From Phorcus lineatus (lineage: Eukaryota > Mollusca > Gastropoda > Trochida > Trochidae): a stretch of 64,000 bases of DNA. The notes under the pieces were generated by a model. That model was not told the origin of the DNA, did no database searches, and saw nothing but the letters and a program-made list of their open reading frames with translations. Positions within the stretch are counted from its first letter, which is position 1; each line of letters opens with the position of its first letter. The position numbers and the translations under genes were made by a program. Positions 27,201-42,200 of this stretch are shown piece by piece. The stretch lies in NCBI GenBank assembly GCA_921293015.1, contig OV121086.1:41805402-41869401 (forward strand), in the 5' to 3' direction.

Positions 27201-30200
27201 TGGACTTGGAAGGAACCTGAACCGCAAGGAAGGACCTGTCCTTACACTTCTTCATCGCCGTAACGTCTTGCGTAGGTCATTCAAAGACAGTGGAATTCCA
27301 TTGTTTTTAGTGACGAATCTCGATTCACCTTGGACGAACTGGGGCGAACCGGGTCGATGTGTTCGTCAACAAGTTAATCTACTACAGACGTCGCAAGATC
27401 TTCAACGTCGTTCTAAAATCCATGAGGAGACGTTGTGATCGATTCTCTTTCATTCTGTGAAATTCATTTGGGAGGGTATTCAGCCGTCATTAACGTTATC
27501 GACGTTAAAGACAAACGTGTTCATGTTTTTCTGTCTTCTGATTACACCCAACTGATCTTTGCACAACTTACGAATGCAATAATTGATTTAAAACAAATAT
27601 TAAAATGTGTGTGCCAGAAAAACTAAGTGTCAAGTTTTCATTTTTGCTCAGTTTATTACTTACGTATTTACTAGGGATCATGGAGAGAACGTCATACTCT
27701 AATTTACGACATATCTGGCCCTATTTCAGATCTCGTGCTACGTGATGTTGCTAAGGAAACTGTCGAACCGGAAGTGATAAACCAGACTGATGTCTCATGG
27801 TCAATGACGTTATGCAGTCATACAATGGTCGTCAACAGTCTTCATGTCATTAGGAATTCATTGAATACGAATGTCGCGAATTTGAATGATCATCTTTTAT
27901 ATTCGCCGACTTCGAATTATTTCCATGGCATTTGAGAGATTTTGGAAAAATTATTTGAAAAGTCGCATACCAATAGGGCATGACTGATTGTGATACAGCT
28001 TTCATTATGGTTTACCTATTACAACGAATCCATGGAAACCTACCAAAACTCTTTATGTCAATATATTTTCATTAAACTGGTATATCTTCAAAAAAAAAAC
28101 ATTGACTTACTTTGGGAGCCAATGGGATACTTTAATAAATAGAAAAATAAGGTTGTTTTTTCCCTTAATTTTCAAGAGTAAAATAATCTTTTCTTTGAAT
28201 GACATCAATTATTAACTGTTAATCTGTTTGATTGCGACTGGTTGAACATTGGGCATATTGAATAGAAAAAGCTGTCATAATGTTTTGATTTTATTCTTGA
28301 ACTAATTTTACATATCTTTTTTTTCTATGTTGAAATTGAAATAACGGAATCGGGTGTTTGAAAAAAGGGGTGCTCTCACGCGCTATCCTTTATCACATTT
28401 GTATTCGTATTTTTGGTACTCGCTATTGCATATCCCGACAAAGAAATGTGTTATCTGCATTGGTGCCTAGTACTACGAACACAATGTCCATATCATAATA
28501 TCGTTCACGCTGTACACCTCGGTAAGCTTGTGGTTTTCCTGGTATATTGATTAAAGCTGAAGAAGGATAAACCAATAGATATTTTATATCGACATTTCGA
28601 AAAGGACTCATTAACGTGTTTTAACTATCTTACAGTCATCAAATATATTTTCGAAATGCTTTATATATATGAAACCTCTACACATGCAGGGTATGTATAT
28701 CTTGTTATCTTTAAGTTACATGACATTAACGAAAATAATTCGATGCACCAAACAAAACAACGGGTCCCAATGACGTCACTGCGTGGACAGAACGTGCTAA
28801 ACAATGAGGGCAGATTAATTATTCAACCATAGTTATTTCTTATAGAATTGCCTTTTCTATGGTTTATTATTGTAAATTTTCTATTCTGAATCTTAAATGC
28901 AGTAGTAGGTTTATAATCAACGAGTTACAGATTAAGGACGAGTCGACTTGCATGATTTGGATGGTCGAGTTATATGTGCTTCATCGTATATGCAATGATT
29001 GTATAATCAGTCGTAAGATAGTAACATCGCCAGGTGACATGCGCACTGGCCTAATTATGAACCATCAGTTCTGAAGTAAAGTCGTGTTGACGTGTTGACT
29101 GGTCGTGTCATCTTGGTTCTCCTTGCCAGTAGTTCACAGAACAACCGTGCGAAAATAACAGTTTATACGCAAACCAGAAACAGAAGTCATGCATCCGCCT
29201 GTTCTGTGTGCCCTAAAAGGCAGGAACGAGTCAATATTTGGAGTTTGTCAAATATGTCCACCCCGGATATAAATGTCCTCCATACATGGAACGTCAATTT
29301 GCTCAATGAATGAGCGCATTATTTTGACGCTACTGTTCAACCAAAGCTTATTGTCGCGGCCCGTGTAAACGTTGCCAACTCTTGGCCAATTTCCCTCATG
29401 TGTAAGCGTCATCTTCTGACAATGTACTTATTATGGTTCAATGGAGACTTATAAACAGTAAATAGGACATGTTTTGAGTTGATTGTAGCTATGTCAGGTG
29501 CTTATTTTCCCAGGATCAATCAAATAAAGAGAAAGTTTCATGTCATTTTACTTTGTCAAGGTATCCATAATTGTCTTCCTTGAATTATACATTGTAATTA
29601 AAACAATATTTTAGAAAAAACCCTTTAACCTCTGCTAAAGAATAGCAGTTTTCGTATTAGCGTTTTTAAGTCGAAGCACAGTATTGAAAGATTATTCCAT
29701 TTAAAATCGTCCAACGTGAGGTAGTGAGTGCACTTGTACTCCAGCACTGACCAGAATCCAAGGCATGGAAGATAAATCTGTATTGAGCAATTGCAATCAA
29801 GCAGTCTAAAAGTACGACACTTGACGCTTTAAGAACTGATTGATTCTCTTATCTGATGTCGAGTCTATATTAAACATCGGCCAGGTCATTTATATCGACT
29901 CGATCTATTTCTAGATTCGTTGTGTGTTTCTATACTGAGACTAATTACTAAAACAGAGTTGTTAAGTTTAAACGGAAGGATTTATTTAACACTCGGGTAG
30001 ATGACGGGCAGATAGTCGATATTTAAGTAATAATAGAAGTCGCTTCTCGTATGAATTATTTAAAACCTTATAAACGTTCATTTCAACTATGTTTAACTTA
30101 AATTTTAACCTCACGACATACTGTGAAAATAGGCGGGTTGGTGATTAACTTCAACTTTCACACATATAAATACGATTAATACTATATTTGAGAGTATACC

Positions 30201-33200
30201 GATATTAACAAATAATGTCGACTATAGGAACTTCAAGACATGCAAGTACACGATGCTTCGACGCAGATAACTGTCTGTAATTTCCTTTAATATTTCATCC
30301 CAGGTAAACCCTATTTCTTCTTGTGTTTTTTTAAACAGGGGTTGAACGAATCAAAGTACTTTTATAACTCAAACCGTTGAAGAAATAACCAACACTAAAC
30401 TTGTTTGTTAACATCAAAGGAACTAGCTCAAAGTTGAAACTCTCAAGACCAAATCTTCTGATAGTTTACACACAAAAACAACCTATTTAACGTATTCAAA
30501 AGTACCAAGTTAAACGACAAGCCCAACGAAAATGTTTGTAAGTAGCTGAACTGATAGATTACAACGCAGATGGAACCAGGGCAAAAAGTTGGAAACGTTT
30601 AAGTCTTTTTCTGATAAATGAAGGTATTTCAACAACTTGACATACAGAAGTTTACGTCACTCCCATCCCGATCCCCCTTTTCTCTGTACACCTGTTAACT
30701 CGTTACCTGGTGACCTTGTGTAATTATTCCCTGTTCTAATTTTTACCTGGTATCTCAGGTTACCTACTCCGTAATATACCTGGCTATTTATGTTTTTATC
30801 ATCAGAACCCGCTGACCCGATTGTTTTGCTTTTACGTGTATAAGACTTTAGTTTTTACCTTGGGTGAAGGATCATTAAGTGTACATTCAAAAATAGAAGT
30901 GGGTTCATAAAATGGCCAAAGTAAAGTTATGGTAATGGATTGCATTAAAAACACAAAAAGCCATTTGCTAATGTTTTTATAAAATGAGGTGAATCGGAAT
31001 TTAACGTCGTTCCCCATTATAGCGTTTCTTGACTAGTCGTTTCTTATAAAGTCATGGAATTTTTTAATGCCAATCAATAGACGGGACTTTTGTCGGAACT
31101 TTGAGCGTCGCCTGAAACTAATGAACAATTGGTGCTATGGCGGGAACGTCAATGTAGAGACACAGCAAACCCTGACTGCATGGACTCCAAAGCCTTTGAA
31201 CCTAATTCGCTTACCTAACCCCTCTGTTTACGTTTACTATTGTATTTATCACGTCTAAAGGAAACTTGTCCCTAAATGTAATTTGGCAATTGGAATGGCA
31301 AAATATATATACCAAAATGTTCCAAGCCCGGCCAAATAGTTCGAACGCATTGTTAACTAAATAATGTGTAAAACGGTTGATTTACTTCAAATCACGTCTA
31401 AAGAGTGACAACCTTTGTAAAACACACATTCAAACACACTAGATCTATTTGAAGCACTACACATTGCGTCATAACATTCATGAAGCACTACACGATATGT
31501 CATAACGTTCATGAAGCACTACACGATATGTCATAACATTCATGAAGCACTACACGTTACGTGATAACATTCATGAAGCATTATACGTTGTGTCAACATT
31601 CTTGAAGCACTACTCGTTAAGTTATAACATTCATGAAGCACTACACGTTACGTGATAACATCCATGAAGCAATATACATTATATAAAACTTTCATGAAGC
31701 AATACACGTTATATTAAGTATTCATGGAGCTAACATTCATAAGGCAATAAAACGTTACATCACAACATTCATGAATCATTACACGTTACATCATAACTTT
31801 CATGAAGCAATACCCGTTGCATTATCACATATATGAAGCAATACACTTTGCATAAATTCATGAAGCAATACACGTTAACTCATAAAAATTAAATATTAAC
31901 AGCGTCGGAAAGTTCGTTTTCATCATTATCACACTATGAACTCTGTGTTGATAACTGTTAATTGCATAAACATGTTCACCAAAATGAATAGCTTAATAAA
32001 GTTCTGTGAATTCAACAATTCCATAAAAAGCATTTCTTTCGACTCTGCAAGTTTAAATCATTTTACATCAGTTCTGTTTCTTGCCATTAGATGATAGTAT
32101 GGAAGGTATTGAATTCTATATGAAAAACAAGTTTGTTTCCTGTTTGTCGGTGAAGTTGAGAAAGTTTCTTTGACATAAAACAAGTAAATGGTTTTCGATC
32201 ATAAAAGTCGAGATTATTTCATTAGCTAGAATACATTTGGTTAATTCAGTTATTCTATAACGCATCTTATGAATTGCGTTATTTTATACAAAACTATTCG
32301 ATATTTATATCCGCCTGAAACAAGACAAAATCGTGAATACTTTCATTATTTTATCATTATTGACGTCAATCAATGTAATAGAGTGGACTCGAAATGATCA
32401 AACTAAACTATAAAGCTCGATAATGTTTCCACTTGCCAGCAAACTAAAGGTCACCTTTACGTAATAATGGATTCTCAATAAACCCGACTGTTAGAACATC
32501 GGACCTTTGTCTGTGTACCGTATTGTCTCTTGTAGACGTTCCCCTGTTCGATAAACGCTTTGGGACGCAGACAGGACAATAGACGTATTTCCTTGGATGA
32601 TACCATACCATACCCTAATTGTTGTGACCTCCCGGGTCTTATTCGAATTTAGGATTATATTTTCCTTAGTGGCATATAGATTTATTACATTGGTTGTTAT
32701 CTCACTATTTCTAGTCCCTTTATAGTTATGAACCCCAGGTTCTTATTCGAAGTTTGGATTATATTTTCCCCAATTAGTGACATATGTGTTTATTTCACAC
32801 AGCAGGTATCCAAAGGAGCTTTTGACTAAGTTCTTACAAATGTATAATAGTCTGAATTTCATGAGGTTTCATACTTTGGTACACTATGGGAGTAAACACG
32901 GTACGCAGAGATCTGATCGACCATCGGGGAGCTGTAGCAGTTAACAAATAGCTGTTGGGTGTATATATCTCTGATAGTCAATGAATAACACTGCATGTCA
33001 ATATCTCATACAATAGCCCTGAAATCCATGTCAATAGACCCTCCTGACATTAGTTGTGCATTAACGTTCAGGCCCGAGACAATGTTCAACGACGTCATCG
33101 ACTGAATTAAAAAAACAGGGCCAAATGATGAATAATGTTTTGTATTCCGTCTTTCCAGTAGAAATTATTTCCAATCTGTAGCAACCGTTTGACGCAGTGT

Positions 33201-36200
33201 GTATATTTGGAATGTAAAGAAATACCAAGAAAATAAAAAATATTGCTACATTGTTTGCGATTGTCATTAAAATGTACAAGGTATATCCATGATGAAGCTA
33301 GATTATACAATTAATCTCACTGAATCATGGAATATCGATACAATAAGCTTGTTTATAGAGCATATCAATCAGTAAACAGAATCCAAACCGACAATAGGTA
33401 ATCTAGATAAGAAGATCTTGATTGATGTAAGTATGTCTTTTGGTACACCTGCCCCATTTTCCTCGTTAACGTTAGTAACAAGTCGGGGAACTATAAGCAT
33501 TTATTGTCAAAGGCCCTTTTTAAGTAATTCGTTTATTTTTTCTCCAAAGTTATTTATTGAGGGCACGTTAACCTGTGTTTGAAAGGTAATATATCATTTT
33601 GATGTAATCACAATGTGTACGGCGTAGCAAATTTGTTTGAAAATTTTATTTTCCTCGTTTTCCGAATAACAAGTTTATATGACTGAGTTTATGACTTTAT
33701 GATTTAATAGCTTGAGAGAGTCAAGATATCACATCATTCAATTTGATAATCCATAATCATAGAGGAAATAATCGGGTATGCAAACATAGACAAATTGGCG
33801 ACCATTTAATGAACACAATTTAAAAATTTGAGACAGGGAAATGGATTCGCATAGTTAAACCGATCATGGTACAAATGTACATGTACGATCGTTTGAAAAC
33901 TGCTTTTTTTGATTATCAACATTGTCTTGCCATTGGAAACATTAATTTTCGTTTTCGTGACATCACTTTGTTTATCTAAATCACGTGCTACTGTCCCTAT
34001 ACAGAGTATTGCGAGTTACATACTAGATTTCTGGAACACTTTTGGATGAAATTTAAATCTCTTATTCCATTTATGTGACGTCACCGACATATCTTAAATA
34101 ACGACAAACACACAAAAATGCGATATTAACTGCCAAGTCGTTGTATGTGCACATGATGCTTATGGCACTGGGCATGAAGCTCTCTTAGTGCTAGGATAGT
34201 CGTAAACCAATGTTAATGTATGGTACTTACGACTATCTTAGTGCTAAGAGAGCTTATAAAATCTAGGCATAGAAGGGTCAATAATTATATATTATATCAT
34301 AAAATGTGATCATTCTTAACTGTTTCATCCACGCTTAAGTTATAAATAAAACATTAACTGCGGGCTCTATTAAAGAGCCACTCCATGATTTTCATTACAT
34401 ATCATCTAACCTTTGATACGAACCTACATGTCATATGTGGTGATATACAATCAAAACATCTTAAATTGTCATGTCCAAAAGACATATATATATATGGCAA
34501 ATACTGGTTTTCCATGAAAATCCAAAAACAGCCATATAAAGGCACAGAGGTGTAGATATCACGTCCAATATACATGGATACTAGTTATATATAACCTAAC
34601 AAACAGTATCAACTCCTTACTGTCCTTCTGGCTGTTTTAGATAAGTCTCCAAAATTACGTTTGACTATTTGACGCGCACTACTGTCCGGATTTCGATCAT
34701 AATTGCGACGTTCTACCTTCATATTGTCACTGTACAAAACAAATTAGCTTTAAAATGTGTCTTTCTGGTAACAGTCGATACTTCGTTATCAGATGACACC
34801 ATTGATTAAATTTGGCATATATTATGATTCCTACAACTCACGGAGTGGCTCTATAAGAAGGGTGTATTAACAAGGGTCACAAGGTAATGTTTTGTCTAAG
34901 AAACTACTAACTAATTATAATTAAGTTGATTTCATTGTCCGATAACGCAAAATAAAAATATTTAAGTTATTGCTTATAGAATATCCCAATAAGCAATCGA
35001 TCGATTTTGTTGATATTGATCCGCATCAGATGTATTTCCCTTATATGTTCCCATTTTGTATGTGAGGCAGAAGGTAATTACGAAAAGTAGAGTCCCCAAA
35101 GAACAAATGAGTGACGTCACAGATAATGATCATCGAGGCAGGAACTGACGCGACTGTTTCGTTCCGGGTGCTTCTCATTATTTCTACGGTTTCAACATCT
35201 CTCTCAATGAATCTCGTCTTTCAATCACTAAAATTGAAAGAGCTGCGTCATGCCCTGACTATACGTCAACGGTGCTATAGTTATCTGTATAAACCCTCCT
35301 GGTTTTCAATAAACCATAGTTTTGTACTCCATCCAAAACTGTAGCGAAAAGGTTATTTCCATGGTAAATCAATGGAAGTTCTAAGGTATTGCTGCAAGCA
35401 CAAAACAAGTAAATATTTGACGAACAAATGTAATTTTCATAGCACACATACATCACTCAGCGTAAATAACCACGCAGCTAGAACAAATAACTATTGTGAA
35501 CCCTTTCAATCTAGGCTTTTTGATAATGATTTCATCAGGTAAACGCCGTAATTTACAACAAAGCCAATATTTTACAATTTATCACTCTGCAACTTTTAAA
35601 CGTGGCTTTTTGATAACGAATGCTAGTGGTGGTGATTTGTTGAGTCGATTTTGTATTGTCAAACCAGAATATATCCTCATTGACGTTTTTTGTCAAACAA
35701 GTGTAAATAATTACAGAGTAAACCATTCTAACTGACAGCAATCACAAATCTATGCTCGACGATATAATTTGCACCTGTGTTTATATACACCTTATTTAGT
35801 CAACATATCCATTATATGGAAAGCCGTGTTACATTGGCTGCGTTCGCATCACACAAATAACATTTATATATGTGATATGTCCCATTCAGAATCACGCAGT
35901 TTCATCTAAGGTGATTGTTCGGTGTTTATTTATGGTCTAACTCCTAATAGTAGCGCCATTAGTGAAACGCTACAGGGAATGAGTTATGAATTGTTTTCAC
36001 GTTCACAAAACAAAACGTATTAATTTGCATTATCGGATTGACGATGATTGGATTGTGTGCTGCTTCAGTCACTTTAATGTTAATGTTTTATAGCTCGCAT
36101 ACCTGTCCGAACAGGGTGGGGCTATGGTAACCCCACCTTCACGTTTGCGGGCATACATTTAATCCTAAAACGCGAGACTCATAAAGTATTCATAACGAAC

Positions 36201-39200
36201 TATGTAAGGTACGACAAAATGTCAGCCATCTTGGATTTCTCCCATAACCGGAAATGGATACTAGGATCCCTCATGGCGTTGATTAATACACATTTAAGTC
36301 AAGAAACTATTTCCGGGCATGCTAGCGATCCATTGTAGCTGACTTTGTCGTTCCTTCTTTATATTTTATTTAGATATGTTTGAATACTTATATGTATGTT
36401 TAGATTCTGGAACGTGTGATTGAATTGAGACCGAAGTTCGACGACAGCGATAAAAGGTATTTAGTAATAGTGGGTGTTTCTTACATGAAAGATGGAGACT
36501 CAGTTCAGTTAAAACAAAATGTCAACTTGACCTATCAATGCAAGCGAAAATTAAATCACTTGGAAAAATGTCTGATGTATACATTAACACACATATCTAA
36601 ACTTCTGGTTTGAAATCGACTATAGCGAGAAAAGGAAAATAGCTACCTGGGTTTTCTTTACAATAGTTTCGATCTTATCTTTGAAATACATCGATATTGA
36701 AATACAAAAGTTTAAAAATAAAATGTTTATTTTCCTTTTATAATAATTGGATGAATTATTGAAATACTGTTATCCAACTACTATTTACAGTTTAATTATT
36801 CTAACCTGTCTTAACAGAGATAATATGTATCAATATAAATCCTTGATATGTACTCATAACTTCTTGCAATACTATAAACATTATCAAATATTCTGTCATT
36901 CTGAATTTAGAATTTCTTGTTCCGAGGACGTTTTTGCCACAGACAGGACAAACCTAAGACAGGAAACTGTGTTCTGGAATACGCACATAAAAACACAATA
37001 ACGAATACGCACATAAGTACACAATCACGAAATGACCATTAAAATTTGTCATTAAAATTCAAACTTGTTAGTGCCTAGTATGCTATACAGTATTATTGTC
37101 ATTCAAAAACGTAGGTACGAACTGCACGAACAGCACGAGCGATTTCGTATCTTTTGCTTCCACAACATGCACGAGCGATTAAAGTTTATAACACTTTGTT
37201 GTCTTTATTACGTAGCAGAATTCTATATTGGGTTTTACTCATGCATATGGAATAAAAGGTCACTTTTGTCTGACAACTGTTTGATGCACTTGTTTTCAAA
37301 ATAATCGCCAATTCAATGCTGTTGTTGTGGTCTTGCTTGTTTCTATTCTGTGCTTCAAGATTTGGGACGGAACAGTCATGCAAACTTGATGAGCTAATAG
37401 AAACATTAGTTAAAACTAATTACCAAATTCTCCACATTAATTTATACTTTTGCACAGCAAAGTCACAAAAGTCACGTAATCAAATCTCTCCTGGCGAGAC
37501 TTAGATAGATGTCTGTTTCACGTGCACTGACTAAAAGCTCAATAAATCTCCACGTTTCCCCTGATTACTGAGTCGAGTGAAGCGGAACATGAAATTTATT
37601 TGCAATTTACGTGCAATGTTTTGAACGGCGTCTTAATGAGTAACCTGACTTGATTAGGAACAATGAACCGTATCTGGACGTAATGTGGCAACGAGAAGAC
37701 AGGGGCGAAGTGGTTTTATACAGTGATATTGATGTCCATTTAGATGTTCGGAGTTTGAATTAAAATTTAGCGTCTTTAAAACCTTTCATGCAGAAGGGGG
37801 CAGGAGCACGTTTATTTGGATAATTACAGTGATCTCAAGAAAAGAAGAATAAATGTTTCAAGACAGAGTTTTATGATTAAAAGAATCAGTATTAAAACGA
37901 ACTCACTTGCATGAAGGGTTAAGCTATGCGCATGCGAAGATATTTCCCTAGCTCAAATCACTTAAGGTGTTCACACACAAATAGTCGTTGGCGGTTTTTT
38001 TATATTTCATTATTTCCTCTACGGCTACAGATGATGGTGTTGAGTAATGTTTTACATCCTGTAGATAATACTTTTTGCATGAACGAAAATTTTTTGGAGT
38101 ATAATGGAAGAAAATATTTCATAAGACTTGCTACTGTCCCTGTAAGAGAAAGGCGTCACTTTATTGATGAACTGTGATGATATCATATATTCCTATTCAT
38201 GATTTCAATAAGCTGCCTTTAAGAAAGGTTTACGATAAGGAAATGTAAGTTTCAAAAATAGTTCTTGTTTGACAACTTTAATCAAGTAAGTAATTCATAA
38301 TGAGGGTTCATCACATACTTTGGGAATACTTATCAAAGAATCTGTTAAGAAATTTCAGCAAGAACGAACGAACGAAATCCACATGTGTTTTACAAACAAA
38401 ATCTACATGAGTAATCAACACTTGGGACCGGAAAAATGATCAACAAGTTATTCAGACTCAACTAGCTTTGAAAAGATAATACTGTTTCAACATGTGCAGT
38501 GTGGATGTATAAAAGTATTTTTAACAAACATTATATACCTGTGATCGCTATCTTATCGTACAGTGGTTTATGTTAAAGATAATGTTGATCCAACACGGGA
38601 AGTCATGTTAACACATACTGTAGATATATCTAGTACATAAAGCCACACATGTCAGTTATAGTCCGTCTCATCGCTATAACATGGTCCATGTGTGTTTATT
38701 TTGAGTTAATGGGGAAGTACCGAGCGCACGTGTCGACTTACTGTACTAAACACGTAGTGTACAGTGGATCTCAGGAACTGGGAGGGTTGGTGCACTCTTT
38801 GAACTTGTCCCTGGGTTCTGCTATTCATCTTGCCCTTCCTAAACTGTTGGCATATTGTGATATCATCGGGTAATTTGTGGTAAATAACATATAAGTATTG
38901 GATGATTTGTAAATTGTGAAGAAAAGGATCACCCAACCTCTTCCTTCCTTCTTGTTTAATGTGAAACTTTAAAATGTAAAACTTTTCGAAAGTGAATTGA
39001 TCCAAATTCAATACTTAATTGCAATTAATGTTTTTATATGGGGGAAGCCAATGATTCGAACCGGCTATTGTTTTCTAGATCAGAGACCGATTCGTTATTT
39101 ACTAGATGGGTAAAGTGGAAACCGTGCGTGGAGATCATTGGTAGCGTGGTCGGAGCACGTGTATTGTCATATGTTGGTTGTTAATCGCAGCGCGAGGATG

Positions 39201-42200
39201 CACGTGCACAAAAAATCATGTCCCATTAATATGAATATATGAATATAAAAAATTGCGCGAGAACGAACATTTACAAAATGAATTATGATAATCATTGTGA
39301 ATTTCGTAGCTAATCATTTCAGTACTAGCAGAGCTATAATTGATTCTTTGATAAAGATAATCGTTATCAACTCGAGCTCGCATCCTAACAGCGTCAGAAT
39401 CTTGTTTATATTATCCATATATTCACGAGTAAACATGAAAATTAATATCATTGTTCGTTCTGTAAAAGGTAATTATTGTTGCAACGATAAATGTAAGTAT
39501 TTGAGAATTTTGCTAATGATCTCCTATCGCCAGCTTCTGTATGAAAGGAGAAAACTGTTTTTCTTGGCGTCCTGTAGTTCCAAGTAAGAAATGTCGGATA
39601 TAATTCCTTAGGACAGTTAGCTTCTATTTTCAGAGTCCAATATCTCAAACATGCAGAATAAGCATTTTTATGATCAATTTCTGTGTAGAACGACAAGATA
39701 GAACCGAAAACATGCTGGGTTGTGTCTCCACGTTGCCAACGCTTGTACATGAACCTGAAGCTGTCGGCTTCAACTGAACTGATTGATACTTACCTGGAAT
39801 ACTTCGTTATGACGAACATGAAGGCCAACATCGGAAACGTAACCTCAAAAAAATAAACATATGTAGCTCAAGTAGAACTACTCTTGTTAATATTTGAGAT
39901 TTGCGTAGCAAACGTTATTCAAGTACGATTCACTGTTTAAATACGCGTGTGTAATATTCATCGCGATCCCATTTCTTACCACAATTGCATACCAAAAGTT
40001 TGTTCACATACCACTTTATCGTAGTGCAAATATCTCGTTCTTGTTAGTTTATTTCAAAGAATAGTCCTATCAGGGTACTTTTTTCGTGGAAACAAAATTC
40101 ATGGGGACATTCCAGTTTATATACTATGTTATTAGTACATGATCATAACACAACCCAGTTGAAACATGTAACTGAGGGTAACAACTTGTTGATAAAGATT
40201 TGACAACTTGATAAAGAAGAGCGCACACTCGGTAAAAAAAACCCTCAAAACAACGAGAAGTGAAGCCATTCATAAGCTACGGGAGTGAAAAGCCTTGCTA
40301 CGGCATTAAAAGGCATTGTTAAAAGGCATGATTATAGTCTTATCATAAGTCATTTGTGAATGTGTGGATATTCCATCAATACAAATAGTTTGTTTTCATT
40401 ATGTTAATATCAGTAAAAGTACAGCACTTTTGTAATGTCATTTCCCATCAAAAGATCACGGACCTTAGCCGATAGGACAGACACGTTAGGTACCAGGGCT
40501 ATATTCCCAAAACCGTCTTAGCTAAGACAATCATTTCAATCAGTAAAGGTGTGGTGCTCATGGTTAGCTTACATAAACTCTTCGAGAGATAGAAAATCTA
40601 AGCCCAAACATAATTTCAAATTGGCATTGATCACATTAGAATATTTAAAAAAGGTCATTTTCATTAGTTCTGTGTATCAATACCATCTTCAATATCTGTC
40701 AAAATGTATCTTTGTTGCCCACATGTTATGTAACATTTTGGGTTTTCTTATTCCCTATCAAGAGCTATCTTAACTACATGCAAGAAAATGGAATCTAAAG
40801 TTTAATCAACAATATACCTCATACACGGTAATCGAGCTCATTTACATCACCACCATCCTCTCATTTTGATTTTCAAATTTTAAAAACACGTTATTCACCG
40901 CCTTACTCTGTTTTTTTGAGCAAGTTTGAAACATGTGTAATAAAATCAGCAGCACCGAAAACTTAAACGCACTAGTGCACGCCAATATTTCGTAAACACA
41001 ACGAATGCACAGATACCCCATATCTCTCGATAATACTCACTATCCTCACTCAAGTAATCTACCTCGTAAGTTATTTAACAAATATTTACGTATTCAGGTA
41101 GTCAAGTGGATTTTTAAAGGCCGGAAGTATTTAATGTTACGTTACATTAAATCCGCATGAACTACGATATCGGAAATATTACAATTTTGCTCATAACCAG
41201 AAAAGCGGAAACGGCAGCCGCTATGAACAATCTAATTACAATGCTAATACTGTGTTATTAATTCGGTTTATTTACAACATTGCTTTCATTAAACTTATTT
41301 CATTATTTGTTCTCAGTTTAGAGTTTAGGTAAATTCAATAGCTGCATACAATACTAGTTCGGCCGTTTCCAAGTGTCAATAGTTTATCCGTTTTGTGCAC
41401 AGCTAACCGTTGATTTTTATATGTCCAAGCCAACAGCGGCTGTCTTAACGTTTTCATTGTTGATTGCAGGTAAATTGTAAAGAATGTTTAGTGTTTCGTT
41501 GCATCGATAGAAAGTTTAAGTGAATGCATAAGTCCTCGTAAACCTTAAAAAAGCCAATTTAAACCGTAAAAGCGTGCACTAGTGCCTTTAAATGCTTATA
41601 GTAAGTATATTTTGCTTATCTAGTGTCACGCTTCTTCATTGAAATTCATTGAATGCATAAAAGGATATTCTAAATGATTGATTTGTTTTGACGACGTTCG
41701 ATTACATATCAAGTGATGTTCTGCAATATTAATATAATCTGCAATCTATAATTATGTAGAATTAGGGTTTGAATAATTGGTGACGTAGTTGGGAAAAGAA
41801 TTTTAACTAGAGAATTATGTTCGTTATATTACATGATCGTAAAACCAGCTTGTTTTATTACCTAAACAATTTGATTTTAAGCATAAAACGTATTTTCGTA
41901 ATTACAGTTACTAAAAAATAATTGGAAATCTCTTCGGCACAGCATGTACCTAACTAACGTCTAATTATCTAAATTACTACGAGTAGCACAGTTGCACTAG
42001 AGCCTAAATGCAATGTATGAGCGCAAATCGTGTAGTCTTACGGCACATCAGAAGGAAATTCTAATCATTTACAAATTTCGATGAAAAGGTAAGCTGTGTG
42101 TATAATAGTTTGACTATTGAAGATAGGAGACTTAGTTCTACACCCTGAGAGCACATCAGCGTAAAATATACATCCTTTACAAATTACTTTGGTGTGTTGG

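Noticed and set aside
28423-28551. Minus-strand frame with acceptor-like site and stop (GKPQAYRGVQRERYYDMD)
   Set aside because: No recognised family and no partner exon; left as possible but unsupported.
36404-36456. Exon-like piece reading ILERVIELRPKFDDSDK between AG and gtattt
   Set aside because: It is open only in a phase that does not fit between STPG-like exons 6 and 7, and no other partner was found.
39448-39750. 100-codon minus frame with donor/acceptor-like sites nearby
   Set aside because: The implied intron would be about 20 bases, and the protein is not recognisable.
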